A DNA stretch of 64,000 nucleotides from Rutidosis leptorrhynchoides (taxonomy: Eukaryota; Streptophyta; Magnoliopsida; Asterales; Asteraceae): assembly GCF_046630445.1 (NCBI RefSeq), contig NC_092333.1:2628001-2692000 (forward strand), read 5' to 3'. The notes under the pieces are model-generated. The model worked only from the letters and a program-made list of their open reading frames with translations, ran no database searches and was not told the origin of the DNA. The translations under genes and the position numbers were made by a program. Positions 51,083 to 63,732 of this stretch are shown here, one piece after another (position 1 is the first letter of the stretch; every line of letters begins with the position of its first letter).

Positions 51083-51684
51083 GACACTTGAAATTTGGCT
51101 TACAAACAAACTCAATCACTCCCTCTTGACCCTAAATGTTTTGGCCAGAAAACACAGCAGGAAGAATAGGAGTATTTTTGCTATATCTCACTTGTTTGAA
51201 TGCATGTAAGTATTATATTACTTGAGTCAAACATTGGTAAACATGTTGAGCATGCCCTTTGAAGTTGTGTCATCTTGAAGTAACAAATAAGCATGGGTGA
51301 CATCCTTTTTTTATTACCAAAACCGCCACCTTTAAGGGTTATATAAAATATGTATTAATTTTTTTATAAAGCTTGCTTATTTGTTTAGTTACTTCCATTT
51401 TATAACCATTTTATAAATATAACACAACTTAATTATTTAAAACTTATAAATAATTAAATCCTTATTATACAAATTATCCAAATAATTTATCTCAAGTAAT
51501 AATAATATTTTAGAAAACCGATTTTCTAAAGTTCAAGTGTCGCGTATTTACTTAATGATCCAAACATCAAGATTAAATACATATAAAGTGTTGGTTAGCT
51601 TGTTATTGGGTATGACTCGACTTGGATCATAACACATTATCCACATTAATTTAATATGTCTCTCGGGCATATGAAATACCTTCA
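51083..51684 (-). repeat. Copia 3' LTR, second segment
   Basis: It resumes GACACTTGAAATTTGG after the gypsy element and ends GAAATACCTTCA. On the minus strand the polypurine tract GCAAGTGGGAGAT precedes the LTR start TGAAGG (tract at 51685-51697). Confidence 0.93.
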
Positions 51685-52452
51685 ATCTCCCACTTGCACG
51701 AGAAACATAAGAAATTAATGCAAGTGATGGATACCACCTAACGACCGTCCATCACCCCCAATATGTTATGACTTTGTGCCATTCAATAACATCATCCCTA
51801 TCGAGTTCCCATCTCGAATATGAATAGGTGAATCTTTTCATTATATCCTTTCATCCTAGATGTCATGTTAAATCCAAGAGATACAGAGTGATCACTCTCT
51901 TCTAGATTTAACTTTTCAGGCCTTAAACATTTGACTCTCAATGAATAAGAGGGACAAATTCCATCTTGACTACATACGTCCTAAATATATACCTTGCATT
52001 ATACCTGAGCTCTTCCTTATGAACTACCATGTTTCAGAATAGCGAAGGAAAGAATCAAGGCACAATACTCGATAAATATTCGAACCCAATATGTATATCA
52101 GGTCAGAGGATACAATGATATTCGCCTTTACTCAAGATTACACGTAATCAACCACAAAGGCTCCATTCAGTAAATCTTGAGGGCGGGTCTTCCAATATTT
52201 GTATCCCACAAATATCTATGAACCTTGGTTGCAACCTTGCCCCACATTCATTCCGTGAATGTATACCAATCCAAGTTCATAATAGTCTAAACCTCACACT
52301 TGTTCCCACAAATGTGATCTACTACGGAATTTAGAATAATTACTTATTCATGGATAAAATATGCAAAATAGTTACTTAACTCAAAATAAATTAAACCATA
52401 ATTATATTAATGAGTTTGAACAATTTCGTTCCGTTACAATACTTAAAACAGA
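51685..52452 (-). other. Copia 3' untranslated internal region
   Basis: About 770 bp between pol and the 3' LTR, duplicated almost identically at 58951-59718. There is no open frame of note; apart from the polypurine tract at its left end I see no feature. Confidence 0.8.
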
Positions 52453-55400
52453 TCATGACCAATCACTAGAATATCGAAGCCCTAATGCACAAACATGTCC
52501 TGCATGTTTTGTTCCATGTAAGAGCTTCGTGAGAGGATCCGCTATATTAAGATCTGTGTGAACTTTGCGAATACATATCATTCCCTTTTCAACTTCATCC
52601 CTTATGTAGTTGAATCTTCGCTCAATGTGACGGGTCTTTTGGTGAGCACAAGGTTCCTTGATTTGAGCAATTGCACCCTCGTTGTCACAAAAGATCTCAA
52701 GAGGGTCCTGAATGGAAGGGACTACTCCTAAGTCGTCGATGAATTTCTTCATCCATGCAGCTTCCTGAGCTGCCAATGAGGCGGCAATGTACTCTGACTC
52801 TGTAGTGGATAAAGCAACAACATCCTGTTTTGAACTCTTCCAAGAGACCGCCCCTCCATTTAATGTGAAAACATAACCGGATTGTGATCGAGAATCATCG
52901 CGATTAGTTTGGAAACTCGCATCTACGTAACCTTTTACAGCGAGTTCCTCCTCACCAGACCCATATATTAGAAACATATCCTTAGTCCTCCTAAGATATT
53001 TCAATATGCTTTTGACAGCAATCCAATGACTGTTTCCTGTGTTATTCTGGTATCTACTTGTCAGGCTAAGAGCGCATGACACATTCGGTCTAGTGCATAT
53101 CATTGCATACATGATTGACCCAATGGCAGACGCATATGGGACTTTCTTCATTCTCTCCTGTTCATCTTTCATGGTGGGGCACTGAGATGAACTGAGAAGT
53201 GTTCCCTTTTGAATAGGTACCAAACCTTTCTTAGAGTTCTCCATCTTAAACCTTTTCAAGATCTTTTCAATGTATGCACTTTGATTCAAACCTATCAGTT
53301 TCTTGGATCTATCCCTGTAGATCCCAATACCCAAAACGTATTGTGCTTCTCCAAGATCCTTAATAGAGAAGCATTTACTTAGCCAAGTTTTAACACCTTC
53401 CATTGCTGGAATATCATTTCCAAATAACAATATATCATCCACATATAGTACAAGGAACATGATAGTGCTCCCACTAGCTTTCTTGTATACACAAGCTTCA
53501 TCACCATTTTTAATGAAGCCAAATTTCTTGGCCTCCTCATTAAAACGATGATTCCACATTCTAGATGCTTGCTTCAATCCGTAGATTGACTTCTTTAACT
53601 TGCATACCCTTTTAGGATATTTCGGATCAACAAAACCTTCAGGTTGAACCATATAGACATCTTCCTCAAGATGTCCGTTTAGGAAAGCAGTTTTGACATC
53701 CATTTGCCATATTTCATAGTCATAATGAGCAGCAATGGCAAGTAATATCCTAATAGACTTTAGCATTGCCACGGGCGAAAAAGTTTCATCATAGTCAACC
53801 CCTTGAGTTTGAGTGAAACCTTTTGCTACAAGTCTAGCTTTATATGTATCCAAGTTTCCATGTATGTCGGTTTTCATTTTGAAAAGCCATTTACAATCAA
53901 CTAGCCTTGAGCCAGTAGGTTGTTCAACAAGTTCCCAAACTTGGTTGTCATACATGGACTACATCTCAGCGTTCATGGCTTCCTGCCATTTATCCTTATC
54001 AATCCTTAATAAGGCATCTTGGTAGTTTGTTGGTTCATCTAAATCAACCACATAGCAACCATCCATGAGAAACCCAGATCTCTCAGGAGGATTACTAATC
54101 CTACCAGATCTGCGAATGTCTTATGTATTTTGATCATCCATTTGATCACTCTCAACATTTTCATGTTGAGTGCTAGTGTCAGCCAATTGTGTATCATCTA
54201 CTTGATCTTGAACCTCTTCAAAATCTATCTTCCTTTCACTATTTTCTTCCATTAGGAACTTAGTTTCAAGGAATTCCGCCTTCCGAGCAACAAATACATT
54301 CTGCTCGGAAGGATCATAGAAATAATACCCCATATTATCCTTGAGATATCCTATGAAGATACACTTCGTGGATCGAGCATTTAACTTATTAGGGACATAA
54401 CACTTAGGATAAGCTTCACATCCCCATACCTTTAAGTATGATAGAGATGGATGTTTTCCAAACCACATCTCATGAGGAGTTCGTTCCACTTTCTTGGTTG
54501 GGGCCATATTTAAAATACGAGCCGCGGAGCATAGACAATAACCCCAAAATGATAGAGGTAACGAGCTTCTAGCCATCATAGATCGAACCATATCCATTAG
54601 GGTTTGGTTCCTCCTTTCGGAAACTCCATTAAGTTGTGGTGTCCCGGGTGGAGTAAGTTGCGAGATAATCCCACAACTTCTAAGATGATCTTGGAAAGCA
54701 TCGCTTAGGTATTCACCTCCTCTATCGGTACGAAGTACCTTGATTGTCTTATTGAGTTGATTTTGTACTTCGTTTTGATATTCTTTGAATGCTTCAAAAG
54801 TTTCGTCCTTATGTCTTAACAAGTAGACATATCCAAAACGACTGAAGTCATCAATGAAAGTAACGAAGTATCTTTCACCATTCCTAGCTATGGGCTTAAA
54901 GGGTCCACATACATCCGAATGTATTAATCCCAATAAGTCCTTAGCCCTTTCATAGGTCCCTTTGAAAGGTGCTTTAGTCATTTTGCCTTGTAAACAAGAT
55001 TCACATATATCAAACGAGTCTAGTTCATTTGATTTCAAAAGTCCATTCTTTTGAAGTGTATGCATTCGATTCTTGTTTATGTGACCAAGGCAACAATGCC
55101 ATAAGTAGGAATCACTCAAATCCCTTTTGAGTTTCTTGGTGTTTGCATGGTATATTGAGCTATTGTATGATGTGTCATCATGAACCAATTCATAAATACC
55201 ATTCGAAGGCGAAGCCTTAAAATAGAACACATTATCTAAAGAAACATGGATATCATCATTAATAAAATTAAGATTAAAACCATATTGTTTCAAACGGGAT
55301 ACAGAAATAATGTTTCGAGATAAATCGGGTGCGTACAAAACATTTTTCAAAATAAGCTCCAAACCACTTGGTAGCTTTAAGACAAAGTCTCCTTGATCTT

Positions 55401-56484
55401 TCACTTGCACCCTTGCTCCATTTCCCATGAAGAGACTTATCGCTCCCGCTTCTTGATCACTTCTTTTGAACCCCTGCAAAGAATTGCAAATATGAGTTCC
55501 ACATCCTGTGTCTAATACCCATGTATTAGAAGAAGTAATACTAAGCTCAATGCATACCATATATACATTACCTGAGGTTTGCCCTGCATCCCTCTTTTCC
55601 TTCAACTCCTTAAGGTAGATCGGGCAGTTTCGTTTCCAGTGACCCATTTCACCGCAACCGAAGCACAGATCTTCCTTGGGGTTAGCTTTACCGGCAACCT
55701 TTTGCTTCTTGTTGTTGGTTAGGGTAACCATCTTCCCCTTACCCTTGCCCTTGCCTTGGTAGGCGGGTCCTTTCCTCTTAGCCGCCTTCGGCTTAGGAGT
55801 GTTATTGTTCTTGGACCCGCCTTTATTGATCGTAAACACGAGTGAAGCCCTTTTACCCATGCTTGCTTCGGCCGTCTTAAGCATGGCATGTAATTCGCCA
55901 ATGCTCTTATCCCATCCATTCATGTTATAGTTTAACACGAATGTGTCAAACCTCTTTGACAATGAGTTAAGGATAAGGTCTGTGGCTAATTCATTAGACA
56001 CGTTGCAATTTAGACGATTTGCTCGATCAATCAGGCTTTTCATCTTAAGGACATAAGATGAAACGGATTGGGTGTAGTCCATCCGACATGCATGAAGCAC
56101 TCGGACCGTTTCAAAGCGCTCGACACGAGCTTGTTAAAGGAAAATCTCCTTCAACTGTGGGATCATGTCATATGCACTATGATGCTCGAAGTCCTTTTGG
56201 AGTTCGGGTATCATAGTCCCAAGCATGAGGCAAGAAACTTGCAACGAATCGGTGCAATATTTCTCCCAATAGGCCATGGCTTCCGCATCATCCTCGTCCG
56301 GTTGATCGGGAATGGGGTCTTCCAACACATACGCCCTGTTCTCTAGTTTGAGGACAATTCTTAGATTGCGGAACCAATCCATGAAGTTAATATGGTTGAG
56401 TTTTTCCTTTTCGAGGATTGACCTCAATGATAGGTTGTTAAAGTTTAATGGTGCGTTTGGAATGTTGTTGTTATCTGCGGCCAT
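52453..56484 (-). pseudogene. Ty1/copia gag-pol, three nonsense codons
   Basis: One frame from ATG 56482-56484 to the stop at 52453-52455, interrupted by stops at 56134-56136, 54121-54123 and 53959-53961 with no frameshift. Gag comes first (56484 to about 55650, CCHC knuckle CFGCGEMGHWKRNC near 55615-55665), then protease (DTGCG near 55500), integrase (HHCC region near 55000-55110; DDE core with HSDVCG, RTDRGGEY and NGVSERRN, 54600-54950), then reverse transcriptase (53250-53950, YVDDILL near 53435) and RNase H (about 52550-52920, ending with the ADPLTK motif). The PR-IN-RT-RH order is diagnostic of copia. The stops are compatible with single C-to-T changes at glutamine codons. I do not assign a copia lineage. 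Confidence 0.95.
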
Positions 56485-57893
56485 CTACAAAATTTAACAA
56501 AGTTATTTAAGTATCAATTTTAATTTAACAATCAATACCCTTTAAATCCAATTGATATTTATTAAATTTTAGAATCCAACGGTAAACCAAATTTCGGTTA
56601 GGTGACCTTTATCCCGTCATTTGATTTAGCTAGGTAGTCATTGTATGACAATTGCAATCCTTTTGTAATTTCTAAGTTATGGGATCATGCAATCCTTTTG
56701 CATGGCATATTTATCCCATCAACGCCTATTTGTTCCTCATGCTTCGGTGACCCTAAGTTCATGATTCCCAAATCAAGTCGTCCTACTTGTGTAAACGTGT
56801 AAATTTAACATACAAGTGGTTAGGTGACCTTTATCCCACAAGTGTGCGAAATTCACCTTAATCATATTAGTTTGTTCATAACGGTTATGTGACCTTTATC
56901 CCATTATGAGTTCCCTAATATTTTCAAGTGTCACACAAAAGGATGGCGTTTAACTTGTTTGCCTTGTTAATAAGGGATTTTAAGTTTTTATTAATTCTAG
57001 TTTGAGAAAACTTTCATGCCATACACCAACATGCATTTAGTGTATGGTTCATTTGAAATCCATTTCAAGTCTTGTAATTTTAGCCAATTACTTGATATAA
57101 ACCATTTTATATATATATAATCCTTATCATGTTGTTAATAACCGTTTATTAGTGTCCTTTTAGCCGTTTTTAATTTAACCATTTAAATTGACGTTTTGCA
57201 TGTTGTTAATATTGTTTAATTTAACCAATTAAATTGCCATTTTGCTTGTTGTTAACTTGTGTGATTAACTTGTAGCATACAAACATACAATCCACATAAT
57301 CATACAAAACAACCACGCATGCAAAATAATATGTTCACAATTACCATTTTGGTGGACATTTGTTTAGCCGAAAACAAATGCCACCGGTAAAGGGGTTATA
57401 ACACAAAGTAGGAGATTTTAAATCTCCCACTTAATCTTGCATCCAAATGCTTCTTCATGTGTTCTTCAAGTCTTCATCATCTTCATCATTTTACAAAATA
57501 TATCCTAATACATTATGTCTAAAATGAAAATACAACCTAATCTATTTTACATACCAAATATAAAATAAATTACATAACCAAAATAATAATATTACAAACC
57601 AAATTAATTAAATATTATTACAAACCATATGAATGAATTAAATCAACCAAACATTCAAACAAATACAAGGTCAAGGCTTAGATTGTGAACATGAACAGTT
57701 AACCAAAATTTTACCAAATTGAAGAACCCAAAAACCTATTTTGGGTCTCCAAAAATTCGGCCAAAATTCCAAACCCACCCAAACCCGACAATATTTGTAT
57801 TCCGTTTTCATGCATGTACTTGTAATGCAAATATAGTGGGTTTTAAAGACCATATAAGAAGCATAATCCATAGACCTCGGCTCTAGATACCAT
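56485..57893 (-). other. Copia 5' leader with repeated motif, about 1.4 kb
   Basis: Non-coding region between the 5' LTR and gag. A 15 base motif, GGTGACCTTTATCCC on the plus strand, occurs at 56601-56615, 56823-56837 and (one mismatch) 56888-56902. Otherwise it is AT-rich. Confidence 0.75.
57875..57892 (-). other. Copia primer binding site
   Basis: Minus strand TGGTATCTAGAGCCGAGG, one base inside the 5' LTR. It resembles the initiator methionine tRNA complement with a small difference. Confidence 0.88.
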
Positions 57894-58950
57894 TGATGGG
57901 ATTTAACAAGTTTCATAAACAATATGTCCATGTAATTTACTCAATCATTAAAACCAATTTTAATATAGTGAAAGCAAGCGGAAGCATTTATACATCAAGT
58001 ACATTTGTTAAGCCATTTTGTAAATCCCATATTAATATCAAGTCATGGATGTATACTTACAAATACATTAATATAAAGAGGAAGTAGAGTACCTCCTCAA
58101 GTTAATTGAGGCGAGTTTGAAGAACTAGAGGATGATGAAACATTGCACCAACGCACCCTTGATATGGTTAGACCTTAGAACCTCAATGAGCTAGTAAACT
58201 AACCTTGAAACCCACTTGTTCCTTTGCAATAAAATTGGTCAGCAGCTCTCCCAAGAGATGATGATGAATCAAGTTTCAAAAGTATGAAACCTCAAGAGAT
58301 AATACCCCAAACTTTACCCAACACCTAATGCTATAGTTAGGATTTTTGACACTTGAAATTTGGCTTACAAACAAACACAATCACTCCCTCTTGACCCTAA
58401 ATGTTTCGGCCAGAAAACACAGCAGGAAGAATAGGAGTGTTTTTGCTATATCTCACTTGTTTGAATGCATGTAAGTATTATATTACTTGAGTCAAACATT
58501 GGTAAACATGTTGAGCATGCCCTTTGAAGTTGTGTCATCTTGAGGTAACAAATAAGCATGGGTGACATGCTTTTTTTTATTACCAAAACCGCCACCCTTA
58601 AGGGTTATATAAAATATGTATTAATTTTTTTATAAAGCTTGCTTATTTGTTTAGTTACTTCCATTTTATAACCATTTTATAAATATAACACAACTTAATT
58701 ATTTAAAACTTATAAATAATTAAATCCTTATTATACAAATTATCCAAATAATTTATCTCAAGTAATAATAATATTTTAGAAAACCGATTTTCTAAAGTTC
58801 AAGTGTCGCGTATTTACTTAGTGATCCAAACATCAAGATTAAATACATATAAAGTGTTGGTTAGCTTGTTATTGTGTATGACCCGACTTGGATCATAACA
58901 CATTAGCCACATTAATTTAATATGTCTCTCGGGCATATGAAATACCTTCA
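57894..58950 (-). repeat. Copia LTR shared by two copies (1057 bp)
   Basis: It starts TGATGGG and ends ACCTTCA. It is the 5' LTR of the element at 51685-57893 and, because a polypurine tract follows at 58951, also the 3' LTR of the partial copy to its right. At 58341-58356 it shows the uninterrupted site into which the intact gypsy element inserted in the sister LTR. Confidence 0.95.
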
Positions 58951-60555
58951 ATCTCCCACTTGCACGAGAAACATAAGAAATTAATGCAAGTGATGGATAC
59001 CACCTAACGACCGTCCATCACCCCCAATATGTTATGACTTTGTGCCATTCAATAACATCATCCCTATCGAGTTCCCAACTCGAATATGAATAGGTGAATC
59101 TTTTCATTATATCCTTTCATCCTAGATGTCATGTTAAACCCAAGAGATACAGAGTGATCACTCTCTTCTAGATTTAACTTTTCAGGCCTTAAACATCTGA
59201 CTCTCAACGAATAAGAGGGACAAATTCCATCTTGACTACATACGTCCTAAATATATACCTTGCATTATACCTGAGCTCTTCCCTATGAACTACCATGTTT
59301 CAGAATAGCGAAGGAAAGAATCAAGGCACAATACTCGATAAATATCCAAACCCAATATGTATCTCAGGTCAGAGGATACGATGATATTCGCCTTTACTCA
59401 AGATTACACGTGATCAACCACAAAGGCTCCATTCAGTAAATCTTGAGGGCAGGTCTTCCAATATTTGTATCCCACAAATATCTATGAACCTTGGTTGCAA
59501 CCTTGCCCCACATTCATTCCGTGAATGTATACCAATCCAAGTTCATAATAGTCTAAACCTCACACTTGTTCCCACAAATGTGATCGACTACGGAATTTAG
59601 AATAATTACTTATTCATGGATAAAATATGTAAAATAGTAACTTAACTCAAAATAAATTAAACCATAATTATATTAATGAGTTTGAACAATTTCATTTCGT
59701 TACAATACTTAAAACAGATCATGACCAATCACTAGAATATCGAAGCCCTAATGCACAAACATGTCCTGCATATTTTGTTCCATGTAAGAGCTTTGTGAGA
59801 GGATCCGCTATATTAAGATCTGTGTGAACTTTGCGAATACATATCTTTCCCTTTTCAACTTCATCCCTTATGTAGTTGAATCTTCGCTCAATGTGACGGG
59901 TCTTTTGGTGAGCACGAGGTTCCTTGATTTGAGCAATTGCACCCTCGTTGTCACAAAAGATCTCAAGAGGGTCCTGAATGGAAGGGACTACTCCTAAGTC
60001 GTCGATGAATTTCTTTATCCATGCAGCTTCCTGAGCTGCCAATGAGGCGGCAATGTACTCTGACTCTGTAGTGGATAAAGCAACAACATCCTGTTTCGAA
60101 CTCTTCCAAGAGACCGCACCTCCATTTAATGTGAAAACGTAATCGGATTGTGATCGAGAATCATCGCGATCAGTTTAGAAACTCGCATCCACGTAACCTT
60201 TTACAGCGAGTTCCTCCTCACCAGACCCATATATTAGAAACATATCCTTAGTCCTCATAAGATATTTCAATATGCTTTTGACAGCAATCCAATGACTGTT
60301 TCCTGGGTTATTCTGGTATCTACTTGTCAGGCTAAGAGTGCATGACACATCCGGTCTAGTGCATATCATTGCATACATGATTGACCCAATGGCAGACGCA
60401 TATGGGACTTTCTTCATTCTCTCCTGTTCATCTTTCGTGGTGGGGCACTGAGATGAACTGAGAAGTGTTCCCTTTTGAATAGGTACCAAACCTTTCTTAG
60501 AGTTCTCCATCTTAAACCTTTTCAAGATCTTTTCAATGTATGCACTTTGATTCAA
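58951..60555 (-). pseudogene. Second, truncated copia internal region (RT end and RNase H)
   Basis: This is almost identical to 51685-53295. Coding similarity runs from 60555 down to the same C-terminal stop at 59719. One nonsense codon (60175-60177) replaces a glutamine codon of the sister copy. It breaks off at 60555 within the reverse transcriptase (after the position of LNQSAYIEK), where LINE sequence resumes. Gag, protease, integrase and most of RT are absent. Confidence 0.93.
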
Positions 60556-61190
60556 AAAGATTGAAATTTTTGTTTGGCGCGCCCTTTTGAAACGCCTCCC
60601 GGTTTGAGTTGAATTAGATAAGAGGGGTATTGATCTTCATAGCGTCCGATGTCCTTTATGTGATAACGACATTGAATCTATGGATCATTGCTTCATCTTT
60701 TGTTGTCACGCTCAAGAGGTTTGGTCGCGGGTTTACAAATGGTAGAAATTGGGGAATTTCTCGGATTTTAGTATTCATGAGGTCTTCCGGGATAATGCCT
60801 CAATTGTTGGGTCTCCTATTGGTTCAAAAATTCTTCAAGCGGTAATGTGGGTTTGCGAGTATTTCATTTGGAAGAATCGAAACAATAAAGTTTTTCGTGG
60901 TAAAAGTTGGACCGGGTCGGTCGCTCTTAACGAGATTCAAGTTACCTCATTCGATTGGATCTCTCATCGTCTCAAAGGCTTTTCTATCGATTGGAATACG
61001 TGGTTGACTAATCCGGAAGTGTATTTAGTTTAGTTTTCTTTTTTTTTCCTTGATGCGGTCTCGGAATCTTTTGTTTTAGGTCGTGTTAGTGTTTTTAGTG
61101 TTTCTCGTGGTGGTCTGCGCGTTGTTTAGCCTATTGGCCTCTCATCTTTGCTCCTTTGTGTTCTAATATAAGTTTGCTTTAAAAAAAAAT
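60556..61190 (+). pseudogene. LINE ORF2 C-terminal zinc-binding domain, 3' region and A-tail
   Basis: The frame KIEIFVWRALLKRLPV at the left edge is followed by the Cys/His pattern CPLC...HCFIFC (60650-60710) of the zf-RVT domain found at the C-terminus of plant LINE ORF2 proteins, ending at TAG about 61033. Stops occur at about 60606 and 60744. A short 3' region and an A-rich run (about 61180-61189) close the element. It is the missing end of the LINE at 35547-37514. Confidence 0.85.
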
Positions 61191-61998
<808 letters not shown>

Positions 61999-63282
61999 AT
62001 GGCTTATTCATCTTCCGACGATGAGTATACGATGCTTGCACTCGAAATGTTATAGGCCGATCAAAGTGATGAGGGGGATAGTTCTAATGTTCATTTAACG
62101 TGACGCTATATCAGACGTGATCACTATGAAGCACATGATTGCCTCATAAGAGACTATTTTGCTGAATATCCGAAGTATAGCAATGTGGAGTTCAAACGTC
62201 AATTTCGAATGAGGAGACGTGTATTCAACCGAATTATGGAAGGTATATTAAATTTTTCTGCAAATCGTTTACCTAAATATTTTGAATGGTTTCATGTTAG
62301 ACCTGATGCCCGTGGAGAGTTAGGCATTAGTACACATTTAAAAATAACGGCCGCACTTCGTCATTTGGTATACGGTTATACACCCGATGCGTTAGATGAG
62401 TATTTACAAATGTCAGAACGTGTAGCTCGAGAAGGTTTACAGAATTTTACGAAATGTATTGTTGTTTTATATGCAAATGATTATATGCGCGAGCCTACTC
62501 TTGAGGACATGGAACGTTTATACGAGGTTCATAAGGAAAATCATGACTTTCCCGGCATGCTAGGTAGTATAGATTGTATGCATTGGGTTTGGGGAAAATG
62601 TCTGGTTGCATGGAAAGGCTAATTTAAGCGAGGAGATCATACTCATCCAACTATTATGCTTGAAGCCGTTGCCTCGTATGATAATTTGATATGGCATGCT
62701 TATTTTGGGGTTACTGGGGCAAACAATGACATAAATGTGTAAAATATCAGTTCTTTGTTCGAATCGATGCTTAATGATAATTTTCCAGACATCCTTTATG
62801 TTATTAATGGTGTGGAGTACAAAAGGGGTTATTATTTAGCGGATGGGATTTAACCTCAATGGGCATCGTTTGTTAAAGCATATTCGAGTGCAGCTGATCC
62901 CAAGAGTAAATACTTTTCACGCAAACAATCAAAGGCAAGAAAGGATGTTGAGAGGACTTTTGGTATTTTACAAGGACGTTGGCATATACTACAACAACCT
63001 GCAAGGGCTTATTCGGTGAAGGCTATTTAAAGAATTATGTATGTGTGTATCATAATTCATAACATTATAGTTGAAGATAATGGGTTCAACATTTCTGAGA
63101 ATAATTGGGTGTATGAACCGGTTCAGAACATGCAAACTACTTGGTACGAGAGATGTGAAGAGTATAAAGCCAAGACGAAGGAATTAAACGATTGGGAGGT
63201 GCATGAACGTTTACGAGGTGACTTAGTCGAACATGTTTGGGCTATTCGAGCTCAGGAGGAGGAGGATGAGGGGGAAGAGTGA
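61999..63282 (+). pseudogene. PIF/Harbinger transposase (HARBI1/ALP1-like), six in-frame stops
   Basis: A single frame runs from ATG 61999 to TGA 63280-63282, about 428 codons and close to the usual length. It contains six stops (62053, 62101, 62620, 62740, 62851 and 63028) but no frameshift. The DDE endonuclease core of the plant PIF family is clear: GSIDCMHW (about 62560-62585), the second acidic residue in GANNDINV (about 62720-62740), YYLADG (about 62830-62848) and RKDVERTFGILQGRW (about 62935-62980), followed by the IIIHNIIVED segment. It would cut and paste its element at TTA-type targets. Terminal inverted repeats could not be defined; the second PIF protein (Myb-like) is not in view. 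Confidence 0.9.
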
Positions 63283-63732
63283 CATTAGTCGAACATCTTT
63301 GGGCTATTCGACTTACAAATGGCTCTGGAAGACTCATACTCCGACTTCGGTGATGCAGAATGAAGAATCGTATTTGTGTTTGAATTATGTTATTTATGTT
63401 TCAATAATTGTATTTGTGTGTGAACGATCGTAGTTGTTGTATTTTTATCTTATTTATGTACTAGGATTTTTAATTTTAATAAACTAGGACTTTTAAATTT
63501 TGTGCAAGTTTTATTTTATTTATCATTTATATTTTATCAAATAATTTAATTAATTTTAAAAATAATTAAATAATAAAAACATAAAGTGTTTTCTCTTTCC
63601 TAGACACTGAACTAACACTGAACTAAAAATCTTCCCAAATCCCATGTTTTTTTCACCAGTGTCAGTTTACAATGTCAGTCCAGTCAGCATCCAATCATCA
63701 GCAAGACATTGAACTAACACTGAACTGAAGCG
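63283..63732. other. AT-rich region with repeated AACACTGAACTA motifs
   Basis: No coding sequence. ACACTGAACTAACACTGAAC-type repeats occur at about 63606-63628 and 63707-63728, possibly the subterminal part of the PIF element, which would place its right end near 63730. I could not pair them with a left end. Confidence 0.45.

Larger units (their letters stand above)
37515..60555 (-). mobile_element. Ty1/copia complex: LTR-internal-LTR-partial internal, inserted in LINE ORF2
   Basis: A minus-strand copia element has its 3' LTR on the left (37515-37968 plus 51083-51684, split by a gypsy insertion), gag-pol at 52453-56484, a long leader, a primer binding site and its 5' LTR at 57894-58950. Directly beyond that LTR a second copy of the 3' internal region begins (58951-60555) and breaks off within RT, so the right LTR is shared by two copies. 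The left and right LTRs differ at roughly fifteen positions by eye in 1057 bp. The right end joins LINE sequence with about 1.3 kb of LINE missing, so no target duplication can be read. Confidence 0.9.
23905..61190 (+). mobile_element. LINE retrotransposon split by nested LTR elements over about 37 kb
   Basis: Four collinear plus-strand pieces belong to one LINE: 23905-24694 (ORF1), 34090-35506 (ORF1 end), 35547-37514 (ORF2 endonuclease and reverse transcriptase) and 60556-61190 (ORF2 C-terminus, 3' region and an A-rich tail near 61180). The gaps are filled by a gypsy element (24695-34089) and by a copia complex with a younger gypsy element inside it (37515-60555). The RRM part of ORF1 and about 1.3 kb of ORF2 (rest of the reverse transcriptase) are missing. 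Several stops and frameshifts show it is long dead. No LINE target duplication was found. Confidence 0.85.

Noticed and set aside
57893..58087. Plus-strand frame shared with the end of the LINE reverse transcriptase frame (37515-37612)
   Set aside because: The shared part is copia LTR sequence, and in the LINE it is read-through into the inserted LTR.
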